Program-made: the position numbers and the translations under genes | Part shown: piece by piece, positions 23,806 through 34,314 of the stretch | Numbering within the stretch: position 1 is the first letter of the stretch | Layout: every line of letters begins with the position of its first letter | Notes under the pieces: generated by a model | Databases searched by the model: none | Told to the model about the DNA's origin: nothing | What the model saw: the letters and a program-made list of their open reading frames with translations, nothing else | From: Telmatactis stephensoni | Lineage: Eukaryota > Cnidaria > Anthozoa > Actiniaria > Isophelliidae | Assembly: GCA_029948255.1 (NCBI GenBank) | Contig: JALIZF010001794.1 | Coordinates: forward strand, 186,001-250,000 | DNA: 64,000 nucleotides | Reading direction: 5' to 3'

Positions 23806-25690
23806 TATAATTATCGAAGTAACTGATGTCACTGTCGATGGCAATCCAAACGAGTCTCAAATTGTTGAAAAGGCTGGGCTAGATTTCTACCTTCCAAAAC
23901 TGAAAGGATTTAAAATTGCCTCATTGAACATTGTTAGCGTTCTGAAACACTTAGATGAAATTAGGTTGAGAATGGACAATCAAGTCCTCGATGTACTTGC
24001 CCTGAACGAAACTCGCCTCGATTCAACAGTTATGGATAATGAAATTGCCATCGATGGTTACACTGTTATTAGAAGAGATCGAACACGATTTGGAGGTGGT
24101 GTAGCAATGTATGTACGTAACACAATTGACTACAAAGTATGCAAGGACCTTGCCGATGAAAACCTTGAATTTCTTTGTCTTGAATTTAGAAAACCAAACA
24201 TAAGACCATTTTTAATAAGTTCCTGGTATAGACCCCCAAATTCTACAGTTGACATATTTGATAAATTTGAAAGTATCCTAGGCAAAATAGAATCCGAGGG
24301 TATTGAATCTAGTATTATTGGCGATTTGAATTGTAACTACTCAAACAATAATGACAACTGCACGAAGCATTTAAAAGCTCTATGTCAATTGTATCAATTT
24401 TCTCAATTGATTGATAAACCTACTAGAGTTACGGACAGTTCATCCACTCTTATTGATCTTTTCCTCACTAATGAGCCGAATAACTTTTCATCTCCTGGTG
24501 TTAGTGATGTGGGAATCAGTGATCATAGTTTAATTTATGTGGCAAGAAAACACTTAAGCCCTAAATCGTTCCCGAGAGTTATTCACTGTAGGCAATACAA
24601 GAAATTCCAACCTGATTTTTTTACCAATGATATTGCCTTAATTAACTGGTCTTTGGTCGAAGAAATTTCTGATCCTACTCAGGCATGGGAGATTTGGAAA
24701 GCACTTCTGCTCTCAGTAATTGACTTTTATGCACCGGTTAAGAAAAGAAGAGTTCGGAACTCAACTGCTCCCTGGTTAACTCCAGAGATCAAGAAATTGA
24801 TGTGGGAAAGGGATCACGTTAAAAGAATTGCCGTAACTACTAGTAACCAAAATAAATGGGCTGAGTATAGAAGTCTCAAAAACCAAGTAAACCATCAAAT
24901 CAAAGCCACCAAAACTAGGTATTTTCAATTGTATTTCTCTGAGAACCAAGGAAATGTTAAAGATACCTGGAAAGGTATTAATTCAATACTTTCACGGAAG
25001 AAAAAGATAACTAAAATTACAAAACTTAGAAAAGGCAATGTAGAGATTAGGTCCAAATCTGGCGTAGCCTGAGTATCAGGCCCTCTGGGGTGGGGAGGGG
25101 GAGGGGAGGGGAGGGGGAGGGAAAGGAAAGGAAAAGAGGGCCTGACACAATCGTATATCGTGAGCCGTTCCGCCCCCTTGGAATTCGTGACGCGTGACAA
25201 TAAATATCAGCCAATTAACATCGTTTCCGGTTCGCGTTGTTTTGACATGTAGGTTCAAAGGTTCTTTATTTCCACACTCTACATTTAATACAATAATACA
25301 ATATTTTACAAAAATAAAAAATAAAAAAAATAAAAATTGTGGAGGTTGCAAGAGAACAACCCTAGGGGTTAAACTAGCTCTTGCAACCTATACAATTGTA
25401 AGTAGCCGCGTAGTCTCAGGCCAGTAGCGAACATGCCATCAACTTCGGATGGACTTTTTTTGATTTGCCATCTTTGCAAAGTAAACATAAAAGTAAATTA
25501 TGGAGTAAAAGCATCCACTGTACCTCTGTTTTGTGCCTCAACAAACAAATAATTTTGCTCTTCATTTGGTGAACATATAATATTATCAGATGTATTGCTC
25601 GCCGTCAGAATAAGTGTGATCAAAACACAAAGACCAAACTGGTAAACTTTGTAGGCCGTGTGCCTGAGAGATCTTCAATTGCTGCAAGGC

Positions 25691-26112
25691 TTATAAAGAA
25701 ATAAAAGATGCACTCAACTCGAGATCCACAGCAAAGACTCCGCAGAGAAAAACGAAGAGAGTTACTTCTGTTAGGACACCAACCGGAAATACTCCGATAG
25801 CAAAACGATTGAAGCCTGCGAAAGATAGTACCGTCCTGTCCTCAAAGATCAGTTCAAGCGGGTTGACCACAATAACTTTGAACACTTTATCTTCATCGTG
25901 CTTCGCTTTCCACAAGTTAGAATAAATCTTGGGCACAATTTGATAGATGAAGCTTTTCCCGCAGCCAGTCGGGAGGACGCCAAGTACGACTTGTCGGTCA
26001 ATGACCGAACTTTTGACACATTCTGTTCTTTCTTGGGATTTATGCCCGGAAAAAAGTCTAGGGCTGTTCTAAAAGCTAAATCGAACTCTTCTTCTTTTAC
26101 AGAAATACTCAT
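25691..26112 (-). pseudogene. RecQ-like helicase 5' fragment carried in TIR element
   Basis: On the minus strand an ATG at 26112 opens MSISVKEEEFDLAFRTALDF. After a one-base shift near 26030-26040 the frame reads VVLGVLPTGCGKSFIYQIVP, a Walker A helicase motif I, then KVFKVIVVNPLELIFEDR, which resembles motif Ia. No DEAH box or later motifs follow before 25691. It differs in sequence from the RecQ-like gene at 8690-10970. It is either a captured host gene piece or a remnant of an element-borne helicase. Confidence 0.55.
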
Positions 26113-26287
26113 TGATGATTACAGCTAAAATCTAAAAGTCGAATCACGAGAGAAAGACTTCAAGATGGCAGATTGATCTTACAGAACAAGTCTGTTAACA
26201 TCCGGTTTGCGACCTATTGTTCTCTTGACCAATCACGATTTCGGCCAAAATACGGCCGATGAACACAGCTCCTGATATGTGTTTGTG

Positions 26288-26527
26288 TCAGGCCCTCCTT
26301 TTCCCTTTCCCCTCTCCCCAGTCCCCTTCCCCCTCCCCTCCCCTCCCCTCCCCTCCCCTCCCCTCCCCCTCCCCTCCCCTCCCCTCCCCCTCCCCACCCC
26401 CTCCCCACCCCCTCCCCTCCCCTCCCCCTCCCCCTCCCCCTCCCCCTCCCCACCCCTCCCCCTCCCCACCCCCTCCCCACCCCACCACCTCCCCTCCGCT
26501 CCCCCTCCCCACCCCCTCCCCACCCCA
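26288..26527. repeat. Homopyrimidine tract (CCCCTC)n, potential G-quadruplex/H-DNA
   Basis: About 240 bases consist almost only of C and T on the plus strand, in CCCCT and CCCCTC units. The minus strand is a GGGGA/GGGGAG run with many G-tracts of four or more. It lies just inside the right end of the TIR element; the shorter mirror tract is at about 25085-25135. The open frames here (Pro/Ser or Gly/Glu-rich) are not genes. Confidence 0.95.
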
Positions 26528-26827
26528 GAGGGCCTGATACTCAGGCTAAATCTGGCGTCTAAAATTGTCACCCCAAATACAACATTTGATAAATATATGT
26601 GTCGAGTAGAAACTTCTTTTCTACTGAAAGAATTGACTACTGAAGAGGTTATTAATCTTGTTGGAAAACTTCCATCTGGCAAAAGCGAGGGTCTTGACGG
26701 CATCCCTACGCGACTCATTAAGTTAGCCATACCTTATGTTGCCTCTTCATTAACACATATATTTAATCGAGTTATTGTAACAGGGTGCTTCCCCAGGGAC
26801 TGGAAAAAGGCTAGAGTTTCCCCAATC

Positions 26828-26830
<3 letters not shown>

Positions 26831-26861
<31 letters not shown>

Positions 26862-28044
26862 GTTTATTAGAAGTACATCCACTGGTGGCTCTTCGCCTTC
26901 TAATTACAAATTAAAATAAATAAATGAATAAATAAGTAAATAAATAAGTAACTAAGTAAATAAATAAATATATATATATAAATATGTATATGCATCCCGA
27001 AATATAATATGAATTAATTGTACTTATGGATGTATCGTAGCTGTTGAAACCCGGAAATAAACCCAAATCCCGCCCATAGTAGTATATATATAAAACAGAT
27101 AAAATAGAATAAATAAATATTATTCTACACGAGCTTTAGCTCTGGCAAAAAGTACTTCCCTTATTGCATTGACAAATTTATTATATAAGTTAATATTTCT
27201 TATGTTGACTGGAAGCTTATTAAATGATCTGGCAGCCATATCTTGAAAGGTGTCTGACTTCTTAGGATCTGGAACTATTAATAAGGGAGCAAAAGAAGTT
27301 CTTAAGTTATAAGCACTAACGTTATGTAAATCTAGCTTAAGATAGTCTGGCAGAGCCTCGTTGTACAATACTTTATGAACTAGTTTTAGTAGATTATACT
27401 CTCTTCTTTCAAAAATGGGTAACCATCCTAAACTTAATACTTCATTAATATTACTGAATTTTCCTAAGACAAAAGAAGCACATGCATTTTGAAGGCGTTG
27501 TAAACGTTTCACCTGATAGTCAGGTAAAGGACTTAAAACAACACTACAATAATCTAATTTAGAGAATATAAGACATTATACTAATTGCTTTCTTATAAAT
27601 AATGGAGCAATGTAACGAACTTTTCTTAATACTGCTAGAGTACTATAACAAGACGACAAAGTCTTAGTAATATGTTCATTCCATGATAGATGGCTATCCA
27701 AATGGACACCCAGTAACTTGGTGACTCTGATACGTTCAAGGGTGGTACCACAGTAGAAAATAGATAGCTGCTTCCCATCCAGTGAATGCGCTCTGTCCAT
27801 CTGTGGTGTAGATACTAACATCCAGTTAGTTTTGGACTTGTTCACTGCCAGGTTGGAGTCACTTGAGTAACAACCAAGATGTTCAACATCGTCATTCATA
27901 TCTGAGGTGGCTTTTTCCAGATTGTTCACTTTGGTGTGAAGATACAATGTTGTGTCATCAGCATATTGGGAGCACCTACACTGTACATGATCTCGGAGGT
28001 CTGATACATATAGATTAAATATGACTGGCCCGAGAATAGAGCCT
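26831..28044 (-). mobile_element. 5'-truncated antisense LINE fragment in LINE ORF2
   Basis: On the minus strand the frame opens within RT at GSILGPVIFNLYVSDL, followed by the catalytic QYADDTTLYLHT, KLLGVHLDSHLSWNEH and the C-terminal block RLQRLQNACASFVLG. One in-frame stop (near 27576) breaks it. The 3' end is an (ATT)n tail at 26831-26860. The surrounding LINE frame continues cleanly from TAT (26830) to AAG (28048). This is a CR1/L2-type copy distinct from its host LINE. Confidence 0.72.
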
Positions 28045-29547
28045 TATAAGGAAGGCTCCAGAGCTGATCCAGGAAACTACAGACCTATATCTGTTCTGTC
28101 CGTGATTTCTAAAATTTTCGAAAAAGCTTTGTTTAATCAAATGTACAACTACCTAGAGGAGCATAAAATCTTGGCTAAATTCCAATCAGGCTTTCGGCCT
28201 CTCCACTCAACTCTAACGGCACTCCTTGATGTTACTAATACCTGGTATTTAAACATGGACAGTGGTTTAACGAATGCCATCCTTTTTATTGATCTTAGAA
28301 AGGCATTTGATACCATCGATCATGAAATACTTTTGAGCAAAATGGAGTGTTATGGGTTTCGAGGTCAGAGTGTGAACTTATTCAGAAATTATCTAATTGG
28401 TAGATCTCAATGTACAGTAGTTAATAATGTAGTATCGTACTCGACTAATATAAGTTGTGGTGTACCACAAGGGTCAATTCTGGGTCCTTTGATGTTTTTA
28501 TTGTACATTAATGATCTACCAAATTGTAATTTGCTATCAGTTGCTCGCATGTACGCTGACGACACCAACTTAACCTATGCCTCTAGTGACCACGATGATC
28601 TGTTTCCCTCTATGAATCATGATCTGGTAGAACTGAAAAAATGGCTAGACAGTAATAAACTGAGCCTCAATGTCATGAAAACTAAATGCATGTTTATAGG
28701 CACAAGGCAGAAAGTTTCAACATTACCCGCTGAGCCCGATATTAGTCTTGACGGGACGGCTATTGAGCGTGTAATGACCTATAAATGCCTGGGTGTGCAT
28801 TTGGATGAACGACTCACCTGGGAAACACATGTTTCGGAGATTTCAGCTAAAATATCAAAAACGCTTGGTGCTCTAAGACGACTCAAACCAATTCTCCCCC
28901 AACAGGAGCTGATCACGATTTACAAATCGTTGATCTTACCATATCTTGATTACTGTAGTGCTGTTTGGGGTAATTTTGGTAAGGGTCTCACTACAGACCT
29001 CCAAAAACTACAAAACAGAGCAGCCCGTATAATTACTGGGGCTGACTACAGTGTTCGATCTACTCAGATTCTTCATAATCTAAACTGGCTGACTTTAGAA
29101 GAGAGACGTTCTCAACAATTTAAAAAGCTCATGTTTAAAACAACTAATAATGATGTACCGGAATATCTTTACGAAAATTTTACTCGAATTAATACGGTAC
29201 ATTCTCACAACTTAAGAGGCGTTAATGACAATCTTTTCATTCCAAGGCCTCAAACTGAAGCGCTCAAAAAGAGCTTTGTATATCGAGGAGCTTGCTTATG
29301 GAACAGTCTCCCTACTAAAGCAAAACAGGCCACCACTTTAAGATCCTTCGACAATAATCTTCAGTAACCATTAGACATGTATTTTTATAATTAATTTTAA
29401 TCTTGGAAATCGTATTTTAATTTAAGTGTAAGTAGATTAGTAAATTAGTATTTATTTTCTTTAGCAATTTTTTACACGGCTCAAAGGGAGAGCACTTGTA
29501 AAGTTTTAGTGATTTGACCCCATGTGTAAATAAAGTTCATTCATTCA

Positions 29548-29704
29548 TGTTTCAGATGAAAACCCTGCACCTTCCTATGAGATAGATGAAGACGAAAACA
29601 AGGATGAGGAGGTTTGTGTTTGTTTGAGTTGATTTGTGTTTGACTGAAGATGAACATGAATTGCACTTTGACAATGTAGCCCTATGTGATTCACAACAAC
29701 ATGA
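29548..29704 (+). pseudogene. SAP-domain element protein fragment, first copy of duplication
   Basis: After tttcag the sequence reads DENPAPSYEIDEDENKDEE, an acidic linker, and then a segment duplicated at 30233-30371 with a 3-bp difference. It is the left copy of the 136/139-bp duplication that flanks the LTR-like block. It follows directly on the 3' tail of the CR1-like LINE. Confidence 0.5.
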
Positions 29705-30232
29705 TGTTATGCCACGCCCAAAAGCATTTTAATATCAACTCAATAATCTTTTAGCAAAAGTTAGCTTGATTTAAACATTTCATAAATCTAAGTTTGTAGT
29801 CCTGAACAGTTTAGTCGTTAATAATTGTAGGACTGTTTGCAATGTCGACAGTGGACGTCGTTATAGTGAAAGTTAATTTAGTTCCTGTTTACGACACATT
29901 TGTAATTGAATTTTAAGGCTAACTAGATTTTAAGTAGGGAATTCCCCCTTTTTCAGTAATTGCCATTCACAAGTTCAAGGCTAACTAAATATTAATTAGG
30001 GAGTTCCCCTTCTCAGCAATTGTCAATCCTTATAGCTTAAACCGTATTCCTAAAAAGGAAAGTATTTCACTTTTAAACAAAGAGCATATCTAGGTAAATA
30101 AGTTGTAAGAGTTAATAGTTTTTAGAGAGATTAGAAGATACCTGAAGAGTAATAAAGTAAGCAGAGCAAGAGGAGCGAACTTAATAAGAGAGCAAACTTA
30201 ATAAAACTCGTAGATCAATCGGTACCGCAACA
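29705..30232 (+). mobile_element. Solo-LTR-like block between long direct repeats
   Basis: The 528-bp block starts TGTTATGCCACGCCC and ends GGTACCGCAACA, so it has the TG...CA termini of an LTR, with AATAAA-type words near its end. It has no internal coding region. It is flanked by direct copies of 136 bp (29569-29704) and 139 bp (30233-30371) rather than the usual 4-6 bp. Confidence 0.5.
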
Positions 30233-30843
30233 ACCTTCCTATGAGATAGATGAAGAAGACGAAAACAAGGATGAGGAGGTTTGTGTTTGTTTGAGTTGAT
30301 TTGTGTTTGACTGAAGATGAACATGAATTGCACTTTGACAATGTAGCCCTATGTGATTCACAACAACATGATGTGTCAAATTCAGAAGATATTCCCTACA
30401 GTAATCCAGCTATTAGTGACTTGCCTCACCTTTCTGATGATTCTCAAGCATGTCAACCCAATTGTTCCACAGATAAAGATAACTCCCTGAAAGAGAAAGC
30501 AGCGTTGATATTATCACAAAAGAAGGAAAAGCAGTGGAGGTTGTGCTTGGTACAACGGAAGATGTTAAACAGTTTGATTCTGCCCGGCACCAATTAAAGA
30601 CAAATCCTGGAAGTAAATATGCTAAGGAGGCCTACAAAACCAAGTTGACTCTCATCCAATCTAGTGTCTTAGCAAAAGAAAGGGAACTTAAAATACTTTT
30701 AAAAGAATGGGAAAAGAAGTTCATCACACATGATTGTAGATTTGCTACCATTGAAGAAATCAAAGCTGACAAAAATGCTTCTGTGTATCTTAAACAGTTG
30801 AAATATTCTAAGGTCCTTTTGAAACAGTGGACCATTTCTTTTT
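30233..30843 (+). pseudogene. SAP-domain element protein, C-terminal part
   Basis: The first frame gives DEHELHFDNVALCDSQQH and ISDLPHLSDDSQ. After a frameshift near 30510 it gives GKAVEVVLGTTEDVKQFD, KYAKEAYKTKLTLIQSSV, KEWEKKFITHDCRFATIEEI and a terminal LKQLKYSKVLLKQWTI, with the stop at 30843. This matches my memory of the conserved C-terminus of the multi-copy cnidarian SAP-domain element protein begun at 15687. The intervening 13 kb consists of later insertions. Confidence 0.6.
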
Positions 30844-30933
30844 AATAACATCTGTTTAGTACACTTACAATACATCATAGAACCAAACATACACATGTGC
30901 ATATGTATATGCATGTATGCTATATAATTGTAT

Positions 30934-31182
30934 ACACCTATTTCAAAAAAGGTTGTCACCGCTAAGAGCGATAGGCGATAGGAGATAGGTCATTCCAAGA
31001 CCGCAAAGCACTATTGATTTCTTAATTAAGCCATCCTAAATCTTTCTTTACACTCTTCCCTCAAATATTTGGCTATTCATATGTAAATCAATTAGAAATC
31101 AATAGTGCTTTGCGGTCTTGGAATGACCTATTACCTATCGCCTATCGCTCTTAACGGTGACAACCTTTTTTGAAATAGGTGT
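30934..31182. mobile_element. 249-bp MITE, copy 1
   Basis: The ends are ACACCTATTTCAAAAAAGGT and its inverse. The inverted repeat is long: the CGATAGG words and TTCCAAGACCGCAAAGCACT appear on both sides. Copies at 36801-37049 (centre inverted) and 37695-37943 have the same length. The flanks are AT-rich with a TA target, so the exact duplication is unclear. Confidence 0.85.
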
Positions 31183-31245
31183 ATATATAATCTGCTGTAT
31201 ATAATAATGTGTATTATTGAGAATATTTTTGGTTCCAATTATTGA

Positions 31246-31379
31246 GAGTACAAACACTAAAAGCATGCAATGTTTTACACTAATTAGCACTTAATAGCAC
31301 TAATTATACAATAGAAAATAAGCATAATAGGACTATATTCGAGTGGAAATTGTGGTGCACGCTTTTAGTGTTTGTACTC
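31246..31379. mobile_element. 134-bp MITE with perfect 19-bp TIR
   Basis: GAGTACAAACACTAAAAGC at the left is mirrored exactly at the right end. There is no coding content. The diverged element at 6866-7037 shares the termini. Confidence 0.8.
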
Positions 31380-31524
31380 GACCTGGAATATTTGTACATA
31401 AGCTCGTATTTAAGAAATAAAGACTTCAATGCACAGTAACTTAAAACAATAAAATAGTTTTACGGTGTAGTGCTGGGTAGTGAGCCTCAATACGTCACAC
31501 TACTGTAAAAATCTCAAACAATAC

Positions 31525-31742
31525 GCTTTGTCTGATATATCAAATGTTTCTTGTCTATCTCCTGTGCATTGTGTGACGAACACTGCTAGTTGACCTTCAA
31601 TATTGAACTACAAGCAGGATCAGTGTCAGACACACACAGTTCAAAATATTTAGCACTTTGAGTAAAGCAATTTTTCAAACAATCTCAAAAGGCTAGCGTT
31701 GGCAATGATTATAAAACTAACTGATTTTAAAAAGCTAGTTTA
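31525..31742 (+). repeat. Dispersed repeat, copy 2 (paired with 12290-12530)
   Basis: This matches the left copy from TTTCTTGTCTATCTC to TTTTAAAAAGCTAGTT with small deletions. No gene is associated. Confidence 0.75.
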
Positions 31743-31752
31743 TTTAGGAAAA

Positions 31753-31873
31753 CATGTGAATCGCTGATCGTATGTATCGCGTGTTCGTCTAGTGACATCC
31801 TTGAATCGACTCTCGATACGGTATGGACTTGAACCGCTGATCGTATGTATCGCATGTTCGTCTAGTGACATCC
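31753..31873 (+). repeat. Two direct copies of a 40-bp unit
   Basis: CGCTGATCGTATGTATCGC through GTCTAGTGACATCC occurs at about 31753-31792 and again at about 31833-31872, differing by one base, with 40 unrelated bases between. Confidence 0.75.
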
Positions 31874-31879
31874 ACAGAT

Positions 31880-33734
31880 TACACTGTGTTCCGAATAGGA
31901 GGCTACTCGCTTCGCTCACAGCAATAAGCATGCCTTTAAAACAAGAAAAATCAATACTTACTTTTATCATATGATTCCCAATCCTCAAGGTAGCCAGTAT
32001 TTTCCATGTTTCTCACAATGAAAGTGACACAAATCAAAGAAACTCAATGCAAAAACACCAGCCATCGGCAGCCATTTTTTACTTAGTTACGCGTAGCAAC
32101 GAGATGGAGCCTTGATTTGAGGAAATGCATAATTAGCGCTGCTTGGGGGGATTTCAAGGATTTGACTCTTGCCTTAACTTTTTTTTTGTTTTTCTGCACT
32201 CTTATAGAGGTATGCAGTAAGCTGTTGTATTTACCTTGATTCCAGTGTTGCTTTTCTTTCTTCAGCATACCTTTTATTGAGCTGAAACCCCACCATCGCT
32301 TCGGAGTTTTGATGCCATTGTAATCTATCTTTCAACACCAGTTTATTATAACGTGAGTAATTTTACAAGTAGATGAATAGTGTGAGGTAACTGTAGCTTA
32401 TGAGAACAAACGAACAACAAACGCACAAAGAAGATGCAGAGTACAATAAAATCAAATGATAATCGACCAAAGTGTCAAACGGTGTTAGTGGTGAATTTGG
32501 ACATCATGCACGCAAGAGGTGATAAGAGGTATGCATGTCAACAAAATTATATCCTTTTGCAATTAAAAATAAAAGTTATAAGCTAATAAACTAGAATATA
32601 CATGGTTGGAAATAAAGCTCTATCCTACCTATTGTAAAATCATAATAACCACCTTGGTTATTGTTGCAATTAGATAACCATCGGAAATCCTATTATTTTG
32701 CGAAAAGAATTTTCGAGTTGCTCCAAATTAGGCAGCACTTCTACCACGTGAAAAACGTCATGATTCCGTGACCTACAGTTACATCGTAGAAGTATTTTCC
32801 GTTGAAAGAGAGCGGTATTTTCAAATACTATTCATGTTCAATGCTCGATTTCACAGTTCTCCAAGGTTAATAAGTCTTCGAGTCCTTACTAGTGTAGTAA
32901 TACACAATGTATGCACTAGTTTATTGGTTAGACAAAAACCTATATAGGGTAGTTGACGTAGACAACGTAGTTTTGGGTCAAAGCAACTCTTGAAGGGATT
33001 CTGAAGTAAAATGGAGGGAAAAGAGGTAGACGCGTTGAAGAGACTCTGTTTCAAGCGGAGATAAAGTATTTTTCAGGTACGTCCATGTCTACTGAATACA
33101 ACTGATTTCATGTGATCTGTAAAACATAGGGAGTATAATTTCTTCGCTTTATTTGAGCTCAGTGGGTACGTTTCCACTAGGCTTTTTTACTACCCTAACA
33201 TTCCTCTAGGTGCTTATATTGTCTCATACCTATAGTCTTTCATGATTTATAATTATGAGCTGTATGCAAGGTTACAACCTATTATTGAATGGAAATGGAT
33301 GATGGCGGTTCAATATTAGTTTGTTACATTGTTGTTCAGATGCAGAAATTGTATATCTTCCTGCTCAAAATACCTAGTTAAAAGGGTTAAAGGTTACTTT
33401 AAACTAACACCATTACCTCATGCCAACCAACATTCAAGTTAACTTAGCATTTTCTTCTGCCAAAAACTTTATACCAAGTCTTATTTAGTTTAATTCACAC
33501 TCAACAAAGGGGAGCTCTAACGTATTCAACATTCAAAAATTTCCGGTGCCCCCTCCCCCCGGCAAAAACTATCCTTTTACGTGAATAAAATCTTTTAATA
33601 TTGCTTCAATTTTCCTTACAGAAATTCCTCGTCAAGTGAGAGAATTTTTACAAAATGCCTGAGCATACAAAGCAAAGTTCAGGTTTGTAGCTAAAATCAA
33701 TTAAATTTAATATTTTTCTAGATGACTGTATCGT
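31880..33734. other. 1.8-kb stretch, nothing recognised
   Basis: Short frames occur on both strands but none shows a domain, splice context or length worth calling. It includes a small C-run near 33545-33560. Confidence 0.5.
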
Positions 33735-34070
33735 TTGGATCAGGATGAAGGGATTTTAAAATGTGAACTTATTCCGCAGAATTCCTGCAGTTACTTCACC
33801 ACCTCTGAGCCAACTGAGAAATGTCAGAGCAAGACCACTGACCACTATTCAGATGCTCCGGAAGAGTTGGCTGGTTCACCTGACCACTATCCAGATGCTC
33901 TGGAAGAGTTGGCTGGTTCACCTGACTCTCTAGATAAATGCATTGTGTGTGCTTGCACAGGTAAGTGTCAGAATAGTCTAGTCGACTGTCAGTCAGGCGA
34001 TTTACTGTGTTGCGTGATTTGTGGGTGTTGCGGGTATTTGCATAAGATACGTTGCCAGCTAACTAGATGA
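33735..34070 (+). CDS. Hypothetical Cys-rich ORF with a tandem repeat
   Basis: A 111-codon frame opens without an ATG and has an in-frame TGA four codons upstream (33723-33725), so the start is unclear. A 42-bp unit is repeated in tandem and encodes DHY(S/P)DA(P/L)EELAGSP twice. The C-terminal 35 residues are Cys-rich (CIVCACTGKCQ, CCVICGCCG, CQLTR), suggesting metal binding or disulfides. A possible donor (CACAG|GTAAGT) occurs within the Cys-rich part. I do not recognise it, and it may be an exon of a longer gene or no gene at all. Confidence 0.3.
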   Translation: MDQDEGILKCELIPQNSCSYFTTSEPTEKCQSKTTDHYSDAPEELAGSPDHYPDALEELAGSPDSLDKCIVCACTGKCQNSLVDCQSGDLLCCVICGCCGYLHKIRCQLTR

Positions 34071-34140
34071 ATGAAAGACGAGACTCGATGATATATTCAA
34101 CTATTGTCACTACCGAAATAATCAATTTTTCCAAACCTTA

Positions 34141-34314
34141 TTATCACCGTGTGCAAAACTATGCGTCCCGCCATCTGACTAACCAAATATCCAGAGAGAG
34201 GCAGAGTTTTCTATACAATGTCTGTACACTTTGCTAGCTTCCCGGTAGCCTATTGACCAAATCCCAAGCGGGATTTTAGTCTGGCGGGACGTGTAATTAT
34301 GCACACGGTGGTAA
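34141..34314. mobile_element. 174-bp MITE with CACCGTGTGCA ends
   Basis: The left end TTATCACCGTGTGCAAAACT and the right end GCACACGGTGGTAA are inverted repeats. CGTCCCGCCA and its inverse TGGCGGGACG follow inside. The repeats are imperfect and there is no coding content. Confidence 0.65.

Larger units (their letters stand above)
25066..26547. mobile_element. TIR element with 11-bp target duplication (Mutator-like?)
   Basis: Both ends start with AGCCTGAGTATCAGGCCCTC (inverted) and match for more than 33 bp. The direct repeat AAATCTGGCGT flanks the element at 25055-25065 and 26548-26558, an 11-bp target duplication inside LINE ORF2. Such length is typical of Mutator-like elements (8-11 bp). 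Inside each end lies a G-rich/C-rich tract, short on the left and long on the right, closed by an inverted copy of the GGGCCTGA word (AGAGGGCCTGACACA at about 25134-25148, mirrored near 26281-26295). Internally there is a RecQ-like fragment but no transposase, so it is non-autonomous. Confidence 0.75.
23803..29367 (+). pseudogene. LINE ORF2: APE endonuclease and reverse transcriptase, split in three
   Basis: Part 1 (23803-25065) has the APE blocks ALNETRLDS, YRPPNST, IIGDLNCNY and VGISDHSLIYV. Part 2 (26548-26830) has LVGKLPSGKSEGLDGIPTRL and FPRDWKKARVSPIY. Part 3 (28045-29367) has NYRPISVLSVISK, LFIDLRKAFDTIDHE, SCGVPQGSILGPLMFLLYIN, the catalytic YADDTNL, KCLGVHLDERLTWE and the CR1-like C-terminus (YLDYCSAVWG, LQNRAARIITGADY). 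Parts 2 and 3 rejoin in frame at TAT|AAG. Parts 1 and 2 do not rejoin in the same frame, so a further indel exists there. There is no ATG at the ORF2 opening: it overlaps the end of ORF1, and reinitiation is possible. Confidence 0.78.
22907..29547 (+). mobile_element. CR1-like LINE with nested insertions
   Basis: The order is coiled-coil plus esterase ORF1, an APE endonuclease, reverse transcriptase, and a 3' tail of TTCA-type repeats (29534-29546), as in CR1-group LINEs. Without its two insertions (25066-26547 and 26831-28044) the copy would be about 3.9 kb, close to full length. The start is placed where the host SAP-element frame is lost; the true 5' end may lie a few bases to either side. 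Confidence 0.75.

Noticed and set aside
26259..26537. Pro/Ser-rich and Gly/Glu-rich open frames on both strands
   Set aside because: They are translations of a homopyrimidine tract and have no independent coding signal.
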